A DNA stretch of 64,000 bases from Macrotis lagotis (Eukaryota > Chordata > Mammalia > Peramelemorphia > Peramelidae): assembly GCF_037893015.1 (NCBI RefSeq), contig NC_133658.1, positions 286,383,719 through 286,447,718 on the forward strand. Reading direction: 5' to 3'. Made by a program: the position numbers and the translations under genes. Each line of letters begins with the position of its first letter. The stretch's first letter is position 1. Shown one piece after another: positions 24,701 through 39,700 of this stretch. The notes beneath the pieces were generated by a model. That model did not search any database. It was given only the letters and a program-made list of their open reading frames with translations, and was not told where the DNA came from.

Positions 24701-27700
24701 TTATAAATATGTGTTGAATTGATTTGAAGTATAATAACAACCTATGCTGGGAAATAACGATTTTTGCCAAGAGATTCAAATGTATTTTGATTCTGTTTGT
24801 TTTTATCTCCACCTTTGTGGGTGGTAATGAATGGGGATAATTTTAATCAATGTTTTCAAAACTAGAATAATACTTCCAGACTCTCTTGATTTGGAAAACT
24901 AAGACACTCCATTTGCCCCTTACATAACTACCACTCTTCTCCAAGGAAAGGTCAAGACCAAGAACAAGGCAAGTGGGAAAGTGTGTTTCATTGACTTCAT
25001 ATATTCCTTAACTTCTTCTTTCTGTCTGGTGCCTTGAAGAGCTATCCATGGTGAGACAGTAGCTCCTTTAAAGAGGTTGGGAGGACTGGTAGATGGCAAA
25101 TTCTATAGGAATCAGTTGTGTGATATTGCAGCCCCAAAGTGAATAGGCGAATCATTGAAACTAGAAGAGGAACTTTAGTATCTTGAGTCTAATTCCCTCA
25201 TTTTATAGCCAAAGAAACTGAAACCTAAAGAGTTCAAATAATTTTAAATTATCAAATTATAACTAGATTAATTAATCTAATAAGAGTCTAAAGCAGGATT
25301 TGAACTTAGATCTTCCTGACTCCTTGTCCAGAGGACTATTTACATTGCTTTTCAGCTTAAAGAAAGCAATAGCATTGCTGTATTCTATCTTGGTACTATT
25401 ACATCTGGGATATTTTGTGTTCAATTTGGGGCCACCTATGTAATACGGATAGAAATATACTGGATTTTATACAGAAGAAAGTAAGTGAGATAAGCTTTGG
25501 AGAATATACCACATTTGAAGAAGCTGGGGCTGTTTTTCTAGGAGAAGAAAATATTTAGAAAAGACTTGATAGCTGCTTTTAAGCAATAGAAGGGGTGTTA
25601 CATGAAAGCATGGGGATTTGTTAAAGTATAGCACAATGTCCTGGAATCAGGAAGGCCTAAGTTCCAATCTTGCCAGAGACTCTTATTAGCTGGGCGAAAT
25701 CACCTAACCCCTCTCAGTTTCCATTTATTCATCTTCAAAATGGGAATAAAGTAGTACCTATTTCTCAGGGTAGTTCGGAGAATCAAATGCAAGGTTGACA
25801 TGTACAAATTGCTTTGCCAACCTTAAAGGACCATATCAATGCTAACTATTGTGATAGGTGTTGTTTGGCTTGACCCCAAAGGATAGAACTAAGAGCAATG
25901 TACATTTTTTCAGAGAACTAAAATTTCAGCCAGAATTAAGAAAAAAGAGGTAAGGAAGAAAAAGGAAGGAAAAAAGGAAGGAAGGAAGGAAGGAAGGAAG
26001 GAAGGAAGGAAGGAATCTGTGGTTTGACATCTTCCCTCAGAATTTCTTTAGGTGATCTTCTGTTTTCATGTCCTTTAGCTTGATTTTGACTCCTCTTCCA
26101 TCTCTTCCTCCTTTTCTTCCTCCTCCTCCTCCCCCCTTTCCTCTTCCTCTTTTTTTCTCCTCCTTTTCCTTTCCTTCTTTCCCTCCTCTTTTTTTTCCTT
26201 CTCCTTAACCTCCTCCTTCCCTTTCCTGGTCTGTTTCTTCCTACTCCTATTTGCAAAACTCTTGCTTGGGGCTGGAGCTGAGAAAACAGGGTCCTCCACT
26301 ACTCAGAGACAAGATCTTAGTCAAGGGCTGTGCTCAGCAAGAAAACTTCACTGGATATGCAACCTTGACATTCAGAAATCCACTTTGAAACAAAAGAGAA
26401 AAACAACTTTCTGCCCCATGGGTATATTTTCAAGGTACTTGATTTTAAAAAGATGAAACAAATGCCCACTGTTTTCACTTCACTTTTCAGGGATGCAAGG
26501 CTACTAGACAGAAAAGAATGCCTCCAATTTTTATATAACTTTAATACCTTTCCATGTCTATTATCTATTTATGAGTTAGGGAGGTCAGGGCTTGTCTTCA
26601 GATGGGGAAACCAAGACCCAGTTGGTAGGAGGACCTTGAGGTCATATTATAACTGAGTGTTCCAATAAGTACTAGAAAGAGGCAAGGCCGCTGTGCACTG
26701 TCCAGATTCACTGAATCCAGAGGATGGTTCTCACAGATATTATAAAGCCTTAGAAAGGAACTTTGAAATTATAGGTGAATGCTCAGGCTCCCAATGGAGG
26801 GAAACTTAGAAATCATAGACTACAACCTAATCCAAGTCTACACACAGTCACACACATACAATACATGGTATGCATATATACTGAATGTATATATACACAA
26901 ATATGCATAAGTGCTGGAAAGCTGGTGCAGTGACATGAGTGACTCATGTACCCATATAGGCATGTATGCAATACATAAATATAGACAGAAATTTTTATTT
27001 ATGTGAAAAAAGTTTACCACATACATACATACATATATCCTTACAAATTTGTATTGGCCATCTGCCATGCCTGGAATGTACTTCCCTTTTCTCTCTTAAA
27101 ATTTATTTTTCTCTTCAAAATTCTATCTAAGCAATATCAGGAACAGCCTTTTTTTATCCTCCCAGTGGCCAGTGTCTCCCTTCAAAATTGACTTCATATT
27201 CATTTTATATATATTTCACCACCTTCATTTATACTTACATTGTCACCTCCAAAAGAATATAAGTTCCTTGAGGGCAGTAACAGTTTTATTTTTTCTTTTT
27301 TACTTTTATCACCTAGCATAGTGCTTGGCACATTGTTAGCCCTTAATAAATGATTGTTTGTTACTTGATTGATGATCTTTGATGCTTCCTCTCCTCTTCA
27401 TCTTTATCTATTGAAATCCCAGTTATACTTCAAGAGTCAACTCAAAGGCTATCTCCTCCTTGAAACCCCTTCTTCCAGAATTCCCCCTGTTAGATATTCT
27501 AAACCTCATAGTCCTTTGCATCATACTCTGCCCTATTTATAGTATCTCTTCTACTTAAGTTCTTTACACTTGAGTCCCTGAGAGAAGAGAATAGGACTTA
27601 TTTACCCTTGTAACGTAGCCCAGCCCATTATATAATATTTGAGTGGTATTTTTTCTTTTTCTTTTTTTCTTACAGAAAGGTGCCCATGTTTGGCCTGGAA

Positions 27701-30700
27701 GCCATCTGGAGAAATGAAAAAGTAGTTGGCCACATTCGGAGGGCAGACTTTGGCTTCACTATCAATAAAACCATTGCCTATGGGTACATCCAGAATCCAG
27801 AGGAAGGTCCGGTGAGTTCTTGGGGAGGGGGGGTAGCTCAACTTAAGCTGTGAATCCAAATACCGTATATAAGAAAATTGCAGAATGGTATCAAAGAATA
27901 GCATTTTGTCGCAGAAGGATAACAAAAGGGAAGAGTTGTTTTTCCTCCAAACCTTCTTCTGCTATAAGCCAGAAAGGACTGTGAGACCTACAGGGAAGGC
28001 AAAGAAGAAAAGAGCTGGAAGCCTCCCATGCCCAACCAAGTCCTTGGCACTCCACTTCATACCACCAACTCCCCGGAGGGCCTGGGCTCCAGCTATGGAA
28101 AAACTGGGGGGGAAGACATTTCTGACAGGGTGTGATGATGGATAAGGCCCTGAGCAGAGGCCTCGGCTGGAAGGAGGAAGGGAGAGAAGAGGCAGATCAA
28201 GATGGAAAGCTGGTGCAGTGACATGAGTGACTCATGTAAACTGTATCTCCAGGCTGAGTTGGCTGTTGTTTCTTTGTATTTTTTCTTTTAAGAGACTGAT
28301 TTTTGAAGCACAGAGTTTATGTTAGTCAGAGTTGAGGACAGAGCCAGAGGATAACAACTATTTTTTCCTAACCCAGAAAGAATGAGATTTTGAAATGCCA
28401 TCCCATTCTTTTTACTCAAAGAATAAGACTAGGGCAACCAGTGACCCAAACCCAAACCAGTTCCTTCAAATATCTTAACCACTACTCCGAACTTCTATTA
28501 TAAAAACATCCTTCTCTCAATCATCCTAAATCCTTTCAACACATACATACATACATGCATATATACATACATACACTCACACACACACACACACACACAC
28601 TCTCTCTCTCTCACACATACACAGAAGCAGACTTTTGTTCTACCTCCTAACTTTACCTGTCTCCCATCTACTCTGTGGTCTACATATAAAGGCTTTAATA
28701 AATATTGGTTAGCTGACTGCTAGCTTGCTTGGCTGAATGGATGGATGGATGGATGGATGGATGGATGGATGGATGGATGGATGGATGGATGTTCTTTCAA
28801 TTTAACAAAATATTTAAGTGTTTACTATATGCCAGAGCAATTTTGATTTGCATTTTTCTTGGGTTATTTCATATAGTCATTAATGTTTTAGATTCTTTTA
28901 GAACTGCTTGTTCACATCTTTTGATGCTGTATCTATTGGGGAAATAGTTTTTGATCTGATCTACTATCCTGGATATCAAATCTTTATCTGAGAAATTTGA
29001 CAAAAACTGTTTTCTTCATTTACTTGCTTGTTTTCTTATACAAGATGCATTAATTTTGTGCAGAGCATTTCAATTCCTATTGATCATTATTATCTCCACT
29101 CTTTGCATACTTCTCTGTTTTCTTAATCCATCAACATTACTCTGACTTTACTTTTTTCCCTTCACAGCTTCTACCTATGGTAGAATTAAAAGTTTTGTCT
29201 TTGACTCCCTCACTTGTTGGCTTACCACCATTTACACCTAGCCAATTCTCTACTCCAGATTATCCCCACTGTCCTCCTTGTTGATTAAATTACTGAGTTC
29301 CATCTGTGCCATCTAGATTCACTGTAAATTCACATTATCTAATCTGAACTGGGTCCTCACTGCTGCTTAAGAAATTTATGCTTCTCTGTTTTATTCCTCT
29401 TTGATGCTGTTCCTCAAAACTTCTCTCCACAAGCTTTTCCCTACCTTCAGAAGATAGCCTTACGTCCTATGCCTAAAGCCTTCAGTACTCTTTGCATGCT
29501 TTTTCAGTACTCAGTGCATACTTTAGCATACCTCTGTATCTTAGAAATAGAGCTTTATTTACTTCTGCATCCGAGGAACAGGTGGCCTTGGCTTTCCCTG
29601 TGTCCTCTTTCTCCCTATGCCCTCCCTTCTTTTCTAAGAGTTTGTGCATCTATTCTTCCTCCTTTAATCTCTTCTGACCTATTTGTCTTTCTTAATTACT
29701 TTCAAACATCCCATCCTTAGCTAATCATTCACTTGAGTTTCATATCTCTTCAAATTATCCCTTATCTTGCCTTTTTTTTCACTCCCACACTGCTAGAAAG
29801 AATTATCTCTACTTACTGCCTCTGATTCTTCATTTCTTCATCACCCACTCGTTTAACCTCTGACTTTGGACCCCATCACCTTCCCCAGACTATCAAGGAT
29901 CTCTTCATTTCTAAATATGATAGCCTTTTCTCAGTTATCAGCCTCTGAGTTTTACCTCTCAGTACTTTTTAATGCTGTTGACCACTCCCTCCTCTTTTAT
30001 ATTCTCTCCTTTCTCCACATGCATGAAACTAATATATTCTGGTTCTCATTGTGTATAACGGTTACTTTTCAGTATCTTTCAGTCTCTTTCAATCTCTTCA
30101 TCTGTCTTAACATGAATTAATATGCTTGCTTAAGATGGGTTTCTTCCAGGGTTCTATCCTTCTTCTCTTCACTTCTTATAATTTCTTTCTTGATGATTTC
30201 ATCTATTCCATGGGTTCAAATATTGCACCTTGCAAATCTGAATATGTCTAGTCTTAAACTTTCTCTTGAATTCCACTCACATTGTCAGCTGCCTTCTAAA
30301 CATATACACATGCTGTAGAAATCACAAAATTTGAGATTCAAAATGACTCAATACCTTCTTCTCTGAACCTACCCATTCCTTATTTTTGAGGATAATCATT
30401 CAGGTTTAAACTTCAGGTTTCTCTTTAACTCTTCCCTATTCCTCACTTATCTCAACTAATCAGTTTCTAAGTCAAGTTGATTTTTGAGCCATACATCTCT
30501 CCTTGCTCTCTTCTTTTCATACACAGAGCTGCTATTCTAGTTCCTGCTCTCATCACCTCTCTTGTAACACCTTCCTCATTGGTCTCCAGATCTGCAGTCT
30601 TCCTTCTCTAGTTCATCCTCCACAGTGCTGCCAAATTAATTGCTCTACAGCCACTGATAACCTTGCACTTGAAGCATTGCCTAAATCCATATAGTTGGGG

Positions 30701-33700
30701 AGACTAGCAACATAAAAAAGGAAAAAGAGTGGGTCTGCCTTTCCCTTTGAAAATGCTTCTCAGAGTGAGAAACACTATCATTATCCTCATCATCGATAAC
30801 AAATAATCTGAGCACCAATTACAGTGCTTTGAAAAAGCTCTGAGGCCAATGGAATGAATTTCAATACTTGTACTTTCTGTAGGAAAATTAATTGAAAGGA
30901 AAAGCTCTCAGTTTAAACTTTTTGGAAGGGACAATTGAACCTTCCAAATTCCCCCCCAAAGCTTTTCTACACAAACAAAATCAATGCAACTAAGGTAAGA
31001 TGGCAAGCAGTTGATTAGGAAATGTCCTTCTTGATTCTAAGAGGGAAAGTTAACTTCCTGACACAGGCTTATAGATTCTTAATTTAATTAGACAAGGATA
31101 GGGACTAAACCTGTGATTTCAATTGTATAGGAACTCAGGTGAGGGATCTGCCTTGACACATGAAAGTCAGTACCTAATTCTGTAACATTTAGAGTTTGAG
31201 AGAGTTGCCTGGAATACTGAAAGGTAAATTAAGTGACTTACACAGACTCACAAAGTCAGATTGTGTCAGCAACAAGACATGACCCCAGATCTTTCTGGTT
31301 CTGAAGCTCCTTCTCTATATTCTAGGGGCAGCTAGATAGAGCACTGACCTTAGAGTTAGGAGGACCTGAGTTTGAATCCTCGGACTTTTGCCACTTACTA
31401 GCTGTGTGACTTTGGGCAAGTCACTTAACCCTGATTGCCTCATATCCAGAGCCATCTCCAGTCATCCTAATTCATATCTGGTCTCTGGTTTCAGATGGCT
31501 CTGGAGGTTGGTGACTTAGCACAGCACCCCCTCACTCAAATCCAATTCACATACTTGTCATAATATCACCTTCCTGATGTCATGGTCTTCTTTGAGAATG
31601 AAGGAAGGACAAAGCATTAGTTCTATCTACTATGCTATCTTAATTATAATAATAGTAATAATGAAAACTTGCAAAGTTTGTGTTGTTTGGGTTCATATTT
31701 GTGTGTTCTTCAAGGTGGAGGACTCTCAATGAGGAGTTCCTCCATCCATGTAGATTGGCAATGAATTTGTAATTTAGTCTTAGAGAATTCCCTGGAGCAA
31801 CTTAAGAGCTCTTATATTTTTTTTATCTATTCTTCTGATTCTGGGGTCAGCCTTTTCTTCACTATGCCTAGTCACCTTGCCAATAGCAACAATAGCTATC
31901 ATCTATATGCTATACTTTGGAGTTTACAAAAACACTTGACTCATATAATTTCATTTATTCCTTTCAACAACCTTTTGAAGTAAATTCTTCAATTATTATT
32001 ATCCCCATTTTACAGGTGGAGAAACTGAGCTCAAAAAAGGCTAAGTGAAATTATCTTCCAGTTTTTCAGTTGTGTTTGACTCTTCATGATCTCATTTGGG
32101 GTTTGGTTGGCAAAGATACTATAGTGGTTTGCCATTTCCATCTCCAGTTCATTTTTCAGATGAAAAAACTAAGACAAATAGTGTTAAGTGACTTGCCTAT
32201 GGTCTCACAGTTAGTAAGCATCTGAGGCTGAATTTGAATTTAGATCTTCCTGACTTCAGTCCCAGCTCTCTATCCACCATGTCATTTAGCTGTCTCAAGA
32301 GAAATGCTCCCAATCTCATATTTAATGACCAGGACTGGAATCTGAATACAAGTTTCCTGTGACTCCAAGTCCAGAGTCTTTTCACAACCTCCATCACCAC
32401 TCTCTCAGTGAATGAAAAATCATTTAATAAGGAACCATTGTGTGCTAGATGCTTGGGATCCAAACATTCCTTAGAAGGACTCTTAGTGTAGAAATGGAGA
32501 GTTAACACAGAACAGGTATTTAGTAAATGCTTAATGATTACTCAAATGAGGTTATAAGTGTGAAAGTCTGTAAAGCTATACACAGTTGAAAGGAACTTTG
32601 TCAATCAACAAGATTTTATTAAGTGCCTACTATTTTGTGCTTTGGTTATAGGATATTCAATTAATGAACCTCATTTTCCTTTCCTTAAACCTAGAATTTG
32701 AGCTATCGTTTCAAGTCCTCTACTTTGGCTCGTGGAGCAGAAGCATGACAGCTAAGGAAAGAAATTTTGTAGGAATCAATTAGTTCATCAGTCCATATTC
32801 ATTAAATGTGTGACTGTGTTAAATGTATGCTGATTGTTGTGGGAAGAGGAGCTAGAAACACTTTGACTAATTCAAACCAAGTTGGGAGAGAAAGTGACAG
32901 CCCTGACCATAGCTCCTCTTTGGTTCTGGTTGAGAACAAGTTGCTGAATGGCAGTGCAGTGGACAGGTATGGTCATACCAGGAGGAAATAATCAGCCCCC
33001 CCCCACCAAGAGTCCTGGCTCTTGCTCCTCTGAGTATTGGGGAGAAAAGGTGGGGTAGGAGTATCATGATAGAGGATCTGGGGCAGCAGCTAGGGGGTGT
33101 ACTCCTTTATTCATTGCAAGTGAATTACAGGATAGGTAGTAACTGCAGGGAGAAAGCAGTCCTCACCAAAGAGGAAAAATGCTCAGCTAGATGTCAGCAT
33201 CCTGGCAAAAGCCTTATTCATCTTATTAGTTACTGCTCTAGAAATAAGAGAAGGGGAAAGTCCTTCAAAATGTGGAGGTTGAATCAGATTTCTTTCTAAA
33301 GTCTCTTCCAATTCTAAAATTTATATTTATCAGCAACTATGCTAGACATGGGCAATGAAGTGGTGCAATAAATAAGAGTGACTAGAGATCCATCTTCCTG
33401 AGTTTAAATCCAGTTTCAAACACTTATAAGTTGTATGACTCTAGACAAGTCACTTAACCCTGTTTGCTTGGGTTTCCGCATCTAGAAAATGAACTGGAAA
33501 AGGAAATGGCAATTCATTCCAGTATCACTGCCAAGAAAATTCAAATGGGGTCATGAAGAGTTGAACATGACTTAAAAAAATAAGAAAAAGGGTAAGGTTA
33601 TTTAAAATATGAAGAAGGTAATGACTAGATGACCTCCTAAGGTACTTTCCAGCTCTAAATCTATGAACCATTAAGTGCCAAGATTTACAGATGCACAAAG

Positions 33701-36700
33701 TTCATAGTTGTTTCAAGTCAAATCATGATGTGAATGGAGGATTGCAAAAGCATATATTAAATATTTCTATTTTAACTTCTGTGTTAAGTACCAGAGATAT
33801 AAAAATACAAAGACAGTCTCTATCCTCAAGTAGCTTACATTACAAAAGAGAAAAACATATTAAATGGAGTGGTAACTAGGATCATTCAGTTGATAAGCAT
33901 TTATTAAGAACCTACCATGTACTAAAATGCTAGGGATCTGAAAAAAGGCCTTGTCCTCCAGGAGCTCACATTCAGTAAAAAAAAAAAAACAATTTAACTA
34001 CCTGATATAATACAGAGCAGGTGGGAAATAATCTCAGAGGGAAGAAGGCACCAGCTGTGGGAAGTAGGGGATTTGAGGAGAACTAGAAAAGATCTCATAC
34101 AGAAGGTGAATTTTGAGCTGAGATTAGGAAAACAAGACGGAAGGAAAGAGAACATTCTGGGCACAGATTATCAATGAAAAGGGATAAATCTGGGAGCTCT
34201 ACAAAGGCCAGTGTTGCTGGAATACAAGTGTATACATGGAAGAAAGTAAAATACAAGAAGACTGTAAAGATTAAGGGGCAAGATGATGAAGGTCTTACAA
34301 TTCTAAGTAAAGCCTTTTAAAGTTGATCTTGGAAGTAATAGGGAGCCACTGGAATTGACTGAATAAGGGAAAGGGAGGGATAGTGCCTTGGTCATATGTG
34401 TTCTTCTGTAAAATCTATTTGGATGCTCAGTGGAGGCTGGATTGACGTGCAGAAAGAGTGGAGATGGGGGGGGGGGGCTATTGAGGACATTATTGCAATA
34501 GTCTAGACCAGTAATTCTCCAAGTTCACCAATTCCTGGGGGTTCTGTTGATTTTGTCATGGTTCACAAGGTCAAAGTTGTGTTTCTAAAAACAGTAGGAC
34601 ATTATTTGCCTAATAAAATACACTTCTCTATATGAAGTCAAATTTTCTTACTATACTTCAAAAAAAACATATTTAACAAATTAAATGCAGTAGGGCAGCT
34701 AGGTAGAGCAGTGGATAAAGCACCGGCTCTGGAGTCAGGAGTACCTGGGTTCAAACATGATAATAATGATAAACTTGATAATTACCTTGCTGTGTGGCCT
34801 TGGGCAAGCCACTTAACCCCATTTGCCTTGCAAAAAAAAACAACAAAAAAAACCCTCAAATTAAATGCAGTAGCAGATAAGATTTTAATTATCTTCTATT
34901 ATATTAAAATTTTAAAAGATTTGTAAAACTATATAAAACAATGCTCTTCTTATCACTATTTTTGTTTTTTAAAAAATATAGTTATTTTTATTAAAATAAA
35001 CTATGTCAACTTTCGATGAGCTTATTATCATTAGTGTAATGAATTAATATTTTTAAATTTTATCAGTTTTAATTTTTTATAAACATTCTTTTGGATCCTC
35101 AAGTTTTAAGAGCCTAAAGTGGACCTGAGAACAAAAGTTTGGTCATCAAGTGATAAAAAATCTGCACTAGGATAGTCAGTCTGGAGAGAAGATGATGTGT
35201 AGAAGAGATATTGTAAAGGTAAAAATGACAGAACTCGAAAAGAGATTGCATTTGTGAAGTAAGTTCAAGAAAAGAATCCCCATGAGCCTAGGGATTGGAA
35301 GGATGGTCATATGGTTAATTACTGTGTTAATAGGAAAAGTGGAATTATGCATATGATGTCCAACTGGCAATAGCTTTCCAAAAACAAAAGGGTTACAGGG
35401 GGTAGGCAGGCAGATGATAATATGACCTGAGAGAGTGGTTCAATATAGCATGGTGAAGTCTGGTCTGAGGTTTAGGGTCTATGAGATACTATTTTGTTGT
35501 TTTTGAGTTGTTTCACTAGGGTATGACTCTTCATTACCTCATTTTGGGAGTTTCTTGGTAAAGATACTGAAGTGGTTTGCCACTTTCTTCTCCAGCTCAT
35601 TTTACAGATGAGGAAACTGAGGCAAATAGGGTGAGGTGACTTCCCAGGGTCATACAGCTGGTGAGAGTTTGAGGTCATATTTGAACTCAGAAAGATAGTG
35701 TTCCTGACTCCATCCACAGTACTCTATCACTGAACCACCTAGCTGCTTCTACGAGATGACATGATCTGAGCTGGTTTTCACTCCCTTCACCCCAATCAAA
35801 GCAACTGAACCCCAGGAAAGAAGTTTCAGAAATTAATGGATTAACTTCCCCAGCACCTGTGGCAAGATTTGGAGTGAGAATTTAAATCTCAGCTCTATTT
35901 CTTACTATACATGTGACCTCAAACAAGTCATTAACTGCTTTGGGCCTCAGTTTCCTCATCTGTAAATTAATTAGACTGGACTACCATATACTTTACTACA
36001 TATGATGAGCTCTGGGTCTTTAAAAGTCATCCATTCCAGAGCCATCACACTTGAGAGATGTCAGGTTTAAATATAATTGTGAAATGTTTACCAAAATAAA
36101 TAAAAATAAGATACAACATAGATAATATATCTGGTTTTCTAAATCATTATGCAGCCCACAGACATCTATTTCTATTTGAAGTTGACCCCATTGATCTAGT
36201 TCACCAAAGACTCTCTTTGACCCAAAGAACTTGGGACTTGCTTAGTACGTCTAAGATTTCTTTCAAACCTAAATTCTATCATGTATTCTAGTATATAATT
36301 GAATTAAATTATACTAGATAGAGACTAAGTGCTGTTAGAGTTCAGAAAAGAGTGATATCTGTGAGAATGGAATAATCAGGAAAGGCCTGAAGGATCTTGA
36401 ATCTGGGATTGAAGGATGGGAACTCAGAGAAATGAAACAGCAGGAACAAAGGTTACAAGGACACTCCTGTCCACACTGAAATAAATACATACATTCCTGT
36501 TTTCTTGGATTTTCTGGCCCAAGTATGGCAAAAACCGTGAATGGTTGCCAACCCTGAAGTCCTTCAGGAAAACTATGTGAAATTTTCTCTCTGTCATTCA
36601 CCTTCCACCCAAAGCAGCTTAAGACCAAATTGAAAACTATGCAAATTGATAGTGAAGAAAGGCAATGGTTGGGTAGTGGGTGGCCCTCCTCCTCTGATCA

Positions 36701-39700
36701 CCCTTTACCAATCCTCCCTTTCTTCTGGCTTCCTCTGCCACAGACCCAGAATGTTTCCTGCCGGAAAGGCAGTGTTCATTAAGCAGACATTAATGGGAAA
36801 CATTAATCTCTCAGTTGGATGTGATAACTCCCAGTCTGATTTACATGCTAATTGAAGTCTGCATAAGGGGAAAAAATGAGAGTAAGAAGGGTATGTGGGG
36901 GTGGGGGTGGGAGGAATAGTAAAGGTCAATAATGCAGACTTTTTAGATAGAATCCATATGGAAGCTTCCCAACTCACACCCCCAGGAATTGGTGTGGGGC
37001 ACAGAACCTTCCCCCTTAGCACTATATGATATTAAAGGGGGGTTTGCCTTGCCTCTCTTTTTCTAATTCACCACCCACCTTCTGTTTCTGCCCATAGGCC
37101 CCTGGTGCTCTCAGGTGCTCTGGAAAAATAATCAGAATAATTCACACTGAGGTTTTAATGAACTAATCATACATTATCTCTTCTAGAGGGATTTATCTTT
37201 TTAAAGAGGACCCCAAGGAGAGAAAACAACAAAATGGTATTGGGAAAAGAGGAACATCAGGAATGGATTCAGATCTCAGCTCCAACACTTACTAACTACA
37301 GGGCCCTGGATAAATTACTTTACTTTTTATCATCGTCATATGTAATATTAGCCCAAAGGAAAAATTTTTTTCTTGTCTAAATCTGTGATTGCATAGGTCA
37401 GGGAAACTTTTCCAGAATGAAATACCATGAGTAAAAGGTCTGCAACTAAAACTCTTTAGAGAGATACCTGGAGGTACTAGGAGGTTGGGCCTTATCCAGG
37501 GTCACATTGAATCCAGATCTTTAGCTCTCTATCCCCTATGCCACCTTACCTCTCAGAATAATTAATTTCAAACACAAAGAAAGAAGTTTTTGTTTTTGGT
37601 GGGGAAAGTTGACTTTGATGGCTTTTTGTTGCCCCCACAATTCTTCCCATGTGGTCAAGTGCCTGGATAAAGCCAACATTAGAAGAAAGTCATGTTTGGG
37701 GAAATCTATTTCAGCAACTTGAGAAGGATTTCAGAACTAGAAAATCTGTTGAGTCCTGAGAAGTATGTAATCACCTGTTTTGAGGGATGTGGATGTGGAT
37801 TTAATCAATGTGAATAGCCACAATGGGGCCTTGGCAGAAAATTTGGTGTGCATTAGACATTAGACAAGGATTTAATCCTGTTTCTGACTAATGGCATGAC
37901 TTTAGTAAGTAATTTCCCATCTCTAACCTCATTTACCTCACCTATGAAATGTCAGAAATCTCTGACATCCCTTTCAGTTCCAGTTTTCTATGTTCACATT
38001 TGTTTCAATCCACCAAATGTTTCTTAAGTGCTTACTAGGTTTGGGGAGAGCACTGGGTGAGATGTTAAATTCAGATAAAACATCTCCCCAGCTTTCATGG
38101 AACTTAGGGTCTTGAACTAGCATATTATTACTGTAAAAATAAGTATTTAATAAAATGATATATAGATAGTATATAAGAAGTACAAAGTGCTATATGAAGG
38201 AAGAATCATGAAGGGGATCAGGGATACTTTTGTGAGAGTAGATGAGTGGGTAATAATTCATTTGGGGATAGGTGAAAAGGAATATCATGAGCAAAGGAAT
38301 GGAGATAGATCAGGGAGTAGATAGGTAGACAGACAGATACACACAAATAGGTATACATACACATATATGCATATATATGTAAGAGATGTTGAATAGTTCA
38401 GTTTTACTGTGGTATATACAGGATAGTGATGTGAAATAAAATGCAAAAAGCAGACTGGTTCCAGATTGAGGAGAACCTTGAATGATAAATTAAGGCATTT
38501 GGTCTACTTGGTAGGCACTAGGGAGTCATTTAAGCAGAGGAGTGACAAAGACATTTTGTGGGCAAGAAAATAGATCTTAGTAGCATGTGAAGAATAGTTT
38601 AATATAGAAAAAGTCAAAAGACTGAAAGGACTATTCCATGGGTAATGTTATAGTCCAGGTGGTTAATAAAAGCCCCTATTAGGATGGAGGTCCTGAGGGA
38701 GAAGAAGGGAAGAAACGGTAAATACCAAGACATAGACATGATCAATGGAAAATGATGGTCAATTCTATACTAGAGAAAAGAAAGAGCAGAGTCTGGATAT
38801 CAGATGATGAACTTAGGAGACTTAGGAATTAGTGATGCCACTAATAGTGAATTGAAAAAAAGAAGAACATAGTTAAAGGGAAAAATAATAAACGAGCTTG
38901 AGATATGATGAACCTGACTCAAAATTGAGACGTAGGAAGAAGTCTGACCTAGAGTTTAGATTTGGAGTCATTGGCAGAAAGGTGGGTAGAAGGAATGGTG
39001 GAAGTGAATGAGATTGCCAATAGGAAAAGTATAGAAAGAAGAAAAGAGAATTGCAGGTAGAAACTGGAGGAGCACCCCTTCAGTTTTTTCATTCATCTTG
39101 TGGTTCACCATACCATATTTCTCCTTCTATGTACTTAGGCAAAAAACAAAAGCACACAAAAATTCACTTGAATTAATGTAAAGACACCTCCTTTTTTATA
39201 AGACTCCAGTGAAGTGACTCTAGTTTTTATTTATCCTTAAAGATGAATTGTAAATTCCCCCTTAACCCACATCAGAATGACTGGAAACTGCAATGGCAGA
39301 GTGCTACATACCTCATCAGATGTGGTAACAATACCAGATGCTTTTGGCTTTAATTGATCTTTCTCACAAGGGGTTGTTTAAAATAGAGGAAAGATTTTTC
39401 CTTCCTAAAAATTTTCATGATGTAAAGACAAAATTCATTAATAAAATACACATTTTAAGTCAATCATGAATTTACTTGGGTCAAAACCCAAAGTATAGTC
39501 TCTATCAGCTGATATAGACCACCAGGACTAGAGATTAGCAGGGGCTCAATGAAATGCTAAATCCTATTAAAAGGATAATCTCTTTTTTAACTAAGACAAA
39601 ACCCTCCACATTTAGGATACCCAGAAGCCATTTGTAGTTTGTTGGTATATGACTACTTGCACAATACCTATGTGTATATAGCTTTTCATATCACAACCAT

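Noticed and set aside
25936..26299. Overlapping minus-strand frames rich in Arg, Lys and Glu
   Set aside because: They are translations of the purine/pyrimidine low-complexity tract, with no domain and no codon-level signal.
28729..28947. Frame with a repeated Trp-Met-Asp-Gly unit
   Set aside because: It is the (ATGG)n microsatellite read as protein and then runs into unrelated intron DNA.
34505..35150. Possible hAT element inserted in the long repeat
   Set aside because: The ends hint at hAT-like CAG...CTG termini, but the inverted repeats are too weak to support a call.
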